A DNA stretch of 64,000 nt, taken from the NCBI GenBank assembly GCA_031425525.1, contig JANPJM010000017.1, positions 7,083 to 71,082 on the forward strand, given 5' to 3'. Positions 58,006 to 64,000 of the stretch are shown piece by piece. This DNA comes from JANNMJ01 sp031425525 (GTDB taxonomy: Bacteria > Bacteroidota > Bacteroidia > Cytophagales > Hymenobacteraceae). A program made the position numbers and the translations under genes. The stretch's first letter is position 1. Each line of letters begins with the position of its first letter. The notes below the pieces were generated by a model. The model did no database searches, was not told the DNA's origin, and saw only the letters and a program-made list of their open reading frames with translations.

Positions 58006-58040
58006 AAAAAAAGCGCCGCCCCAGCCGGAGCGACGCTTTT
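58006..58040 (-). terminator. Terminator of the 1780-residue protein gene
   Basis: Arms AAAAGCGCCGC (58009-58019) and GCGACGCTTTT (58030-58040). The one non-pair becomes G-U in the minus-strand RNA, which then continues with U residues. It is almost identical to the hairpin at 63627-63661. Confidence 0.75.
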
Positions 58041-58163
58041 CGGGAGTGCCACCGAACCAGTTCGGCCAGTGCGGCGGCGGGTTAAATTATCGTCGGGGCG
58101 GGGGCGCCCGCTCCCGGTCGGAAAAGCGACCGGCCGACGTTTGCGGGCGGCGGTGGGGCGGCC

Positions 58164-61100
58164 CTATTGCACCCGCACCCACACCCCATCCCAGAGGAAC
58201 TTCACGGCGTGGACGCCGGCCGTGCCGCTCGCGGCCAGGTCGATGCCGAAGCCGGCGGGGTTGTCGGTGTTGCTCGCCGCGATGTTCACCGACGCCGTAG
58301 CGCGATTGTAGATGGTCAGCTCCTGGCCCACCACCTGGCCCTGCCCGGCGGCAGGCAGCACCAGAATGGCGGCCCGGTTACCGTCCTGGGTTTTGAAGAC
58401 ACTGAACGCAATATCGCTGGCGATCAGCGGGTAGGCGCCGGGGCCATTCACGGGGCACAGGCGCACGGCGAGGCGCAGGTTGCCGTTCACGTCGAGGCGG
58501 GTGGCGGGGGTGCTGGTGCCGATGCCCACGTTGGCGGCGTTGCCCAGCACCACGGTGTTGCTTTGGGTCAGACTCACGTTGGCGCCCACCGCAGTGGCGT
58601 TGGTGAGGGCGCCGCTGCCCACGGCCGGGCCGCTGTTGAAGCCCAGGGCCGTGTTGGAGCTGCCGGTGGTGTTTTCGTAGCCGGCGCGGGTGCCGTAGAA
58701 GGTGTTGTTGTTGCCGGTGCTGTTGTAGCCGCTTTGCAGGCCCGTGAACACGTTCTGGATGCCCGCGTCGTTGAGGTAGCCGCTCTGCGCGCCGCTGAAC
58801 GTGTTGCTGTTGCCGGAGGTGTTGGTGTAGCCGCTTTGCAGGCCCACGAACTGGTTGTTGTTGCCGGTGGTGTTGCCCAAGCCGGCCTGGTAGCCCACGA
58901 TCAGGTTCTGCCGGCCGGTGGTGTTGGCGAGGCCCGCCTGGACGCCGAAAAACTGGTTGATGATCCCCAGAGAGGCGCCCACGTTGGGCGCGTTGTTGGC
59001 CCCCGCCTGATAGCCCAGGAAGATGCTGTTACCCGGCCCGTTCTGGCCCAGGTTCAGGCCGCCATCGGCGCGCACGCCCACGCCTACGCCCGCAATGCTG
59101 GCGCCGGTGCCCACCAGCGCCTGGCCTTGCAGGTTCAGGGCCTGGGTGGCGGTGTGGTTGCCGAGGTTGTCGGCCGCGCCGCCGCCGGTGGCGGCGGTGG
59201 CCTGGGTAGTGCCGTCGGGGAAAGTCAGCACGCTGCCCGCACCGGTGAACCGGATGCCGCCGGCCACTTCCAGCTTTTGGGTGGGGTTGGTGGTGCCGAT
59301 GCCCACGTTGCCGTTGCCCTCCAGGTGCATGGCCTCCGTGAGCGTGCCGTTGTTGTAGGTACGCAGCCGCAAGGCGGTCGTGCCGGAGTTGTCGGCGCGG
59401 CGGGCTTGCAGGTACGACACGTTGGAGCCGTTATACGGGGCCAGGTAGAGGTGCCCCGGCAGGAACAGGCTCTGGGCCGTGCCCACGTTCGGCGAGTTGA
59501 CCAGGTAGATATCGCCCGGGCCCGCCGCGTCGAGCTGCCCGCGGGGCGCGCCGGTACCGATGCCCACGTTGCCGGTACCCGTCAGGTTCAGGTTGAAGCC
59601 GGCGGTGGCGATGGTGGTGGCCCCGGTGAGGGTGCCGCCCAACCCAACGGCCGTGCCCGTTTTGGTGAGGCCGTTGCTGGCGGTGGTGGCGTCGAGGCTG
59701 GCGGCGGTGGCGCTGCTCAGGTTGCCGCTGGCGTCGGTCGTTACTACGCCGGCCGTGGTCAGGCCGCGCAGGCGGGTGCTGCCATTTACGTCGAGCCGGG
59801 CCGTGGGGGCGGGGGTGTTGATGCCCACGTTGCCGCCTTGGCTGATGCGCAGACGCGGATCAAAGCCGGTGTAGAAGTCCAGGCCGTAGGGGTTATCGCC
59901 GCCGCCGCTGCGGTTGCTGCCAATGGTTTCGCCGGTGCCCACCGGGCCAAACAGCAGCCCCGCAAACTGCGGCCGGACCGCCGGAAACGTGCCGTTGTTG
60001 GCCTGCGCCCCGTCCAGCCGCAAGCTGCCGCTGAACAAGCCGCCGCCGCTCACTTCCAGCTTCTGGGTGGGCGCGCTGGTGCCGATGCCCACGTTGCCGC
60101 TGCTGCCGTTGGTGTGCAGCAGGACGTGGCCGGTGCTTTTGCCGTCCAGCGTTAGGTTGCTGGTGGCGCTGCTGCCCGTCTTGGCGATGCCGTTATACGT
60201 CACACTCACGCCCTGGGTCAGGTTCTGCGGCTGGAAGTTGGCAATGGGATTGGTACTGTTGTCGGCGGCCACCACGGCCAGGCGGCTGCCGGGGGTGCCG
60301 GTGCCGATGCCCACGTTGCCGCTGTTGGCCACGGAGAGGCGGGGGGTGTAGTTGGTGTAGATATCCACGCCGAAGCCGTTGGGGCCGCCGGCGCGGTTGG
60401 CGCCGATACCCTCGCCGCTGCCGGCGCTACCAAACACCACGCCCTTGAGCGGGCTGCCGGCCGTGAAGGTGCCGTTGTTGGCGTTGGCGGCGTCGGCGAA
60501 CACCGTACCGACCGCCGCCAGGGTGCCGCCTACCGTGCCGGTGCCGCTGATGTTGAAGTTGCTGCTGGTCTGCTGGGTGGTGCCGTTCTGGATGAAACTC
60601 GTGCCAAAGGCCGTGACGGCGCTGCTGCTGCTCAGGTTGCCGCCCGCATCCACCGTCACGAGGCGGGTGCCGGTGCCGCCCAGGCTTTCCAGGCGCACGT
60701 TGGCCGTGCCGGCGGTGCCGCCCACGTGCAGCGTGGCGGTGGGGTTGCCACTCACGCCCACGCCCACAAAGCCGTTGGCCCGCACTTTAAACAGCGAGGG
60801 AGCTACCGTGGTCTGGGCGGTGCCGGCGCTCACGTCCAGCACCGTGGTGCCCACGTCGTTACCGGCCACTTTCACGGCCAGGCCGTGGCCACCGCCCACC
60901 TGCCCGTTGTACAGCAGCGTGACGAAGCCGGTCTGGCTGGCGGCCCAAGTCAGCGAGTTGGGGTTGCCGCCCTGGCTGTTGCTACCGTTCATATTGAGGG
61001 AGGTGTTGGCCAGCTGCGAGAACGGGGTGGTCGTGCCAATGCCGATCCGGCCGCTCACCACCGCATTGCCCACCACATCGAGTTTCTGGGTGGGGGCCGT

Positions 61101-63506
61101 GGTACCGATGCCCACGTTGCCGGCATTGCGAATGGTCATATCGGGTTCGGCCCCGGCCGCCGCGTTGGTGAAAAAGTGCATCGACCCCGCCGAAATACCC
61201 AAGCCGTAAAAGTCGTTGCCGCTGGCGATGTTATACAACGCCAGCTTGCGGGTGACGGCATCCGTGGGCAAAGCCCCGGCGCTGCTGCCCAGGTCGAGCA
61301 GAGCGGTGGGCGTGGTGGTGCCGATGCCCACGCGGGGGGCGCCGTTGTTGCTTTCCAGCGTCAGCACCTGCACGTTACCCGTGCCGGCGGCGCTGCTGCC
61401 GGCCGCCGTGGGGCTGTTGTTGAGGTAAAAATCCAGATCGTTGCCGCCGCCGGTGACGGTGCCGTTGTGGCGCGAGCGCACGAAGTGCCGGTAGCCGCCA
61501 TTGCGCCACGAGAGCGCCAGCCCGCCGGGGTTGTTGTTGCCGTTGGCGTCGGCGCCGCCCTGAATGTCGAGCTTCCCCGCCGGCGTGATGGTACCGATGC
61601 CCACGTTGCCGAGCCGCTGCACCGTCAGGCGCCGCACATCGTTGCCCTCCACCACGAAGGCGCCCGACGAATCCTGCCCGATATCCATAAACGTTGTGCC
61701 TACGCCCTCGAAGCGCAATTCCGGCGCGTTGTTGGCGGCGCCCCGGAAGGTGCCGAGCAACACCGTTTCTCTGGAGGTGGGGCCGAAGTTGTTGAGGGTG
61801 AACGAGCCGTTGGTCAGGTCGGCCCGCAGGTTGCCGCTCACGTGCAGCTTGGCGCTTGGGGCCGTATTGCCGATGCCCACGTTGCCGCTCACCACGGCGT
61901 TGCCCGTCACATCGAGCCTTTGTGCGGGCGCCGGGTTACCGATGCCCACGTTGCCGTTGTGCCGAATCCGCAGCAGCTCAGTACCGTCGCCGTTCGTGCC
62001 GCCCGCGTAGAATACGTGGTTGCCGGTATTGCTGCCCGTGTGGTAGTTGATTTGAAAGCCGCTGATGCCCAACCCGTAGTAGTTGCTGGTACCGGCGCCG
62101 TTATAGAGGGTAATCTTCGGCTCAACGCTCACGGGCGAAATGTTCAAGCGCGAGATGGTAGCGGTGGTAGTGCCGATACCCACATTGCCCGCGCCGCTCA
62201 GGGTCAGGTTGTTGCCGTTGGTGTTGATGTCCGTAACGCCGGTCAGCGTGCCGCCTAGCGCAATGTTCTGCCCGGTCTTGGTCAGGCCATTACTGGCCGT
62301 GATGGCCGCGCCCGTTGCCGTAGCCAACTGCTGCCAGTCGGGCGCGCCCGGCGTGCCGGCGTTGTAATAGAAGCCGGCCGGGCTGCCCGTTTGAAACACG
62401 AGCAACCCCGTGGCCGGTGTGACGATGGCCGTAGCCGCGGCCACGCGCGGCAGCAAAGCGCCCTTGCTGCTGCTCACGATGTCGAGCGCCGCCGATACGT
62501 CGGGGGCGGTGGTGCCGATGCCCACGCTCACGGCATCGGCCCCGGTGCCGCCCAGCACCAGGCTGTTGCTCTGCGTCACCTGGGCGTTGTAGCCAATGGC
62601 CCCGGCATTGGTCAGGTTGGGGGTGCTGCTGGCGGGGCCGGCCTGATAGCCAAAGCCCCAGTTGTTGCTGCCTTGGTTGCTTCGGCCGCTGAAGAGGCCC
62701 ACAAAGGTGTTGTTGCTGCCCGCCGTGCCTTCCTGCCCGGCGTAGAAGCCCTCGTACACGTTGTTGTTGCCGGTTCGGTTCTCGGCACCCGCCTGGTGGC
62801 CGTCGAAGTGGTTGTTGCCGCCGGTTGTGTTACGGGCCCCGGCGAAGAAACCCGTGAATTGGTTGGATTCCCCACTACTGTTGCTGGCCCCGGCGAAATA
62901 CCCGATGACGTGATTAAATTGGCCGGTAGTGTTGGCCCGCCCGGCCTGATGGCCAATAAACAGGTTGGCCCCCCCGGTCGTATTGCTGGCCCCGGCCTGG
63001 TGGCCTAGGTAAATATTGTTGCCGGTGGTGTTCTGGCCGATGTTCAGCCCCCCGTCGGCCCGCACGCCCACGCCCACCGTGCTGCCGATGTTGGCCCCGG
63101 TGCCGGTCAGGGCATTGCCTTGTAGGTTCAGGGGCTGGGTGGCGGTGTGGTTGCCCAGGTTGTCGCCCGCCCCGCCCACCACGTTCAGCCGCTGCCAGCT
63201 TGGCGCGCCCGGCGTGCCGGCATTGTAATAAAAGCCGGTAGGGGCGCCGGTCTGAAACACGAGCAGGCCCGTGGCCGGTGTGACGATGGCCGTAGCCGCG
63301 GCCACGCGCGGCAGCAGCGCGCCCTTGGTGCTGCTCACGATGTCGAGCGCGGCCGATACGTCCGGGGCGGTGGTGCCGATGCCCACACCGGTTTGGGCCA
63401 GCGCTGGAGTAGTCAGCAGCAGCAGCAGCGCCACGGCGGCGCCCCCCGCCCAGCGGGCGGCGGAAAAAGTGGAAACGAGCGGCAGCCGCAAGCGATGAGT
63501 TGGCAT
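58164..63506 (-). CDS. Giant secreted fibre-like repeat protein
   Basis: A 1780-residue protein from ATG 63506 with an N-terminal signal (GGAAVALLLLLTTPALAQ). It is almost wholly made of short beta-helix or head-type repeats: YadA-like blocks (TGNNNTFYGTRAGYENTTGS, GFNSGPAVG) at both ends and a long middle of NVGIGTTAPTQKLEVSG turns. The N-terminal module VGIGTTAPDVSAALDIVSS is duplicated inside the protein. It lacks the S74 domain of its relative at 38009 and also lacks a T9SS sorting domain. The C-terminus (AVKFLWDGVWVRVQ) is a small beta domain. Probably a surface fibre or adhesin; its secretion route is unclear. Confidence 0.82.
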   Translation of the reverse strand: MPTHRLRLPLVSTFSAARWAGGAAVALLLLLTTPALAQTGVGIGTTAPDVSAALDIVSSTKGALLPRVAAATAIVTPATGLLVFQTGAPTGFYYNAGTPGAPSWQRLNVVGGAGDNLGNHTATQPLNLQGNALTGTGANIGSTVGVGVRADGGLNIGQNTTGNNIYLGHQAGASNTTGGANLFIGHQAGRANTTGQFNHVIGYFAGASNSSGESNQFTGFFAGARNTTGGNNHFDGHQAGAENRTGNNNVYEGFYAGQEGTAGSNNTFVGLFSGRSNQGSNNWGFGYQAGPASSTPNLTNAGAIGYNAQVTQSNSLVLGGTGADAVSVGIGTTAPDVSAALDIVSSSKGALLPRVAAATAIVTPATGLLVFQTGSPAGFYYNAGTPGAPDWQQLATATGAAITASNGLTKTGQNIALGGTLTGVTDINTNGNNLTLSGAGNVGIGTTTATISRLNISPVSVEPKITLYNGAGTSNYYGLGISGFQINYHTGSNTGNHVFYAGGTNGDGTELLRIRHNGNVGIGNPAPAQRLDVTGNAVVSGNVGIGNTAPSAKLHVSGNLRADLTNGSFTLNNFGPTSRETVLLGTFRGAANNAPELRFEGVGTTFMDIGQDSSGAFVVEGNDVRRLTVQRLGNVGIGTITPAGKLDIQGGADANGNNNPGGLALSWRNGGYRHFVRSRHNGTVTGGGNDLDFYLNNSPTAAGSSAAGTGNVQVLTLESNNGAPRVGIGTTTPTALLDLGSSAGALPTDAVTRKLALYNIASGNDFYGLGISAGSMHFFTNAAAGAEPDMTIRNAGNVGIGTTAPTQKLDVVGNAVVSGRIGIGTTTPFSQLANTSLNMNGSNSQGGNPNSLTWAASQTGFVTLLYNGQVGGGHGLAVKVAGNDVGTTVLDVSAGTAQTTVAPSLFKVRANGFVGVGVSGNPTATLHVGGTAGTANVRLESLGGTGTRLVTVDAGGNLSSSSAVTAFGTSFIQNGTTQQTSSNFNISGTGTVGGTLAAVGTVFADAANANNGTFTAGSPLKGVVFGSAGSGEGIGANRAGGPNGFGVDIYTNYTPRLSVANSGNVGIGTGTPGSRLAVVAADNSTNPIANFQPQNLTQGVSVTYNGIAKTGSSATSNLTLDGKSTGHVLLHTNGSSGNVGIGTSAPTQKLEVSGGGLFSGSLRLDGAQANNGTFPAVRPQFAGLLFGPVGTGETIGSNRSGGGDNPYGLDFYTGFDPRLRISQGGNVGINTPAPTARLDVNGSTRLRGLTTAGVVTTDASGNLSSATAASLDATTASNGLTKTGTAVGLGGTLTGATTIATAGFNLNLTGTGNVGIGTGAPRGQLDAAGPGDIYLVNSPNVGTAQSLFLPGHLYLAPYNGSNVSYLQARRADNSGTTALRLRTYNNGTLTEAMHLEGNGNVGIGTTNPTQKLEVAGGIRFTGAGSVLTFPDGTTQATAATGGGAADNLGNHTATQALNLQGQALVGTGASIAGVGVGVRADGGLNLGQNGPGNSIFLGYQAGANNAPNVGASLGIINQFFGVQAGLANTTGRQNLIVGYQAGLGNTTGNNNQFVGLQSGYTNTSGNSNTFSGAQSGYLNDAGIQNVFTGLQSGYNSTGNNNTFYGTRAGYENTTGSSNTALGFNSGPAVGSGALTNATAVGANVSLTQSNTVVLGNAANVGIGTSTPATRLDVNGNLRLAVRLCPVNGPGAYPLIASDIAFSVFKTQDGNRAAILVLPAAGQGQVVGQELTIYNRATASVNIAASNTDNPAGFGIDLAASGTAGVHAVKFLWDGVWVRVQ
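62335..62525. repeat. Intragenic duplication, internal copy
   Basis: Nearly identical to 63195-63388 (offset about 860 bp). Each copy encodes a GALLPRVAAATAIVTPATG module with the start of the following FYYNAGTPGAP segment. Both lie in the 1780-residue protein gene. Confidence 0.85.
63195..63388. repeat. Intragenic duplication, N-terminal copy
   Basis: Partner of 62335-62525; it encodes the first module after the signal peptide. Confidence 0.85.
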
Positions 63507-63554
63507 GGGGAGTGTGGGGGGGGAAACTGACCGGCCCCGGCGCCGATCAGCCCG

Positions 63555-63608
63555 ACAAAATTCCGGGCCTATCGCACCCTCCAAAAGCGCATTTTGATGC
63601 TACTCCCC
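63555..63608 (-). promoter_or_regulatory. Promoter and conserved 25-bp box of the 1780-residue protein gene
   Basis: The -7 region (minus strand CGGAATTTTGT, 63555-63565) has a TTTG -33 element (63582-63585) 18 bp upstream. The 25-bp box at 63584-63608 is identical to 57906-57930. Confidence 0.68.
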
Positions 63609-63626
63609 GCAGCGCGCCTCCCGCCC

Positions 63627-63661
63627 AAAAAAAGCGCCGCCCCAACCGGAGCGACGCTTTT
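63627..63661 (-). terminator. Terminator of the glycine-rich gene
   Basis: Arms AAAAGCGCCGC (63630-63640) and GCGACGCTTTT (63651-63661), the same stem as at 58006-58040. It ends transcription from the gene entering at the right edge. Confidence 0.75.
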
Positions 63662-63797
63662 CGGAGGTGCCCTGTCCCGGTTCGGTTTCGGGGAAGGCAA
63701 AAGTCATTTGGCGGAGCGCTCGGAGGGGGCAGCGCGGGGGCGGCACACAAGTGCGCTCTGCCACCTCAAACGGCGCGCCCTGGCGCCCCCACCGCGC

Positions 63798-64000
63798 CTA
63801 CTGCACCTGGGCCGCCGCGCCGGCCGTGCCGCCATTGCCCGCCCCGCCCGCCCCGCCCGCCCCGCCGCTGCCGAAGCTGATGGTGTTGCCGGCGGTGCTC
63901 ACGGTGGAGTTTTGGCGGTACACGCCGTAGGAGGGGCCGCCCGCGCCGCCGCCGCCGGCCGCGCCCGCGCCGCCGGTGCCGCCCGCGCCGCCGTTGCCGC
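63798..64000 (-). CDS. C-terminal end of a glycine-rich secreted-type protein (truncated by window end)
   Basis: The minus strand is open from the window edge to a TAG at 63798-63800. It encodes about 66 residues rich in Gly and Ala (GAGGTGGAGAAGGGGAGG, then SYGVYRQNSTVSTAGNTISF, ending GNGGTAGAAAQVQ). The glycine-rich character recalls the middle of the S74 protein at 38009. The short ending is unlike a T9SS domain. It is probably another member of this fibre-protein group. Confidence 0.65.
   Translation of the reverse strand, partial: GNGGAGGTGGAGAAGGGGAGGPSYGVYRQNSTVSTAGNTISFGSGGAGGAGGAGNGGTAGAAAQVQ

Larger units (their letters stand above)
57834..58163. other. Control region between the two largest genes
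   Basis: About 330 bp with no gene. It holds the promoter and box of the 3447-residue protein gene and the terminator of the 1780-residue protein gene; 57931-58005 and 58041-58163 show nothing further. Confidence 0.7.
63507..63797. other. Control region upstream of the 1780-residue protein gene
   Basis: About 290 bp with no gene. It contains the promoter and box at 63555-63608 and the terminator at 63627-63661 for the next gene upstream. Its arrangement copies that of 57834-58163. Confidence 0.7.

Noticed and set aside
38009..63506. CRISPR array in the repeat-rich secreted-protein region
   Set aside because: The repeats are in-frame protein modules of varying length, without uniform direct repeats and unique spacers.

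Overview
The window looks like a high-GC Bacteroidota chromosome, most likely Hymenobacter or a close relative in the Cytophagales. The clues are type IX secretion C-terminal domains on large secreted proteins, TAnnTTTG-type promoters, a regulator-propeller histidine kinase, an RND pump fused to its outer-membrane channel, and very GC-rich coding sequence. The genus is an inference from style, not from a marker gene.

Left end (1-3.8 kb): the end of an M16 peptidase, a gene-free stretch filled with palindromic repeats, pheS, a 3-hydroxyacyl-CoA dehydrogenase gene overlapping a Rieske-like lipoprotein gene, and tRNA-Asn with its promoter and terminator.

3.76-25.2 kb: an apparent molybdenum island. 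It starts at tRNA-Asn and ends at a 28-bp copy of that tRNA's 3' end. It carries two PaoABC-type molybdenum hydroxylases (one with a Tat signal, one without), an XdhC-type chaperone, a MocA-like cytidylyltransferase, moaA, moaC, moaD, moaE, moeA, mobA, a MoeB-rhodanese protein and a MOT1-type molybdate transporter. Together these cover uptake, cofactor synthesis, insertion and use. No mogA/moaB gene and no integrase gene were seen. The island is interrupted at 18.3-20.85 kb by a mosaic of otsB, dnaB and molybdoenzyme fragments around an AT-rich gene. That gene encodes a membrane-anchored protein with an apparent PD-(D/E)XK nuclease domain and two WYL-like domains, and it is the strongest candidate here for an undescribed system.

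25.2-31.4 kb: an accessory patch with one unknown gene, a propeller lipoprotein, transposase and propeller-gene remnants, and a sigma factor / membrane protein / periplasmic metal sensor operon that resembles CnrH-Y-X. 31.4-37.6 kb: the adjoining czc-type metal efflux genes, which that operon probably controls.

37.7-64 kb: a secreted-protein region. It holds a self-cleaving tail-fibre-like protein, a NarL-type response regulator, an FG-GAP/VCBS T9SS protein, a propeller histidine kinase, a 3447-residue T9SS protein with delta-60 repeats, a 1780-residue tail-fibre-like protein and the end of a glycine-rich protein. The two largest genes share a near-identical upstream control segment. Across the window, short-unit hairpin repeats of different sequence but similar architecture sit just after genes and, in two cases, inside reading frames.
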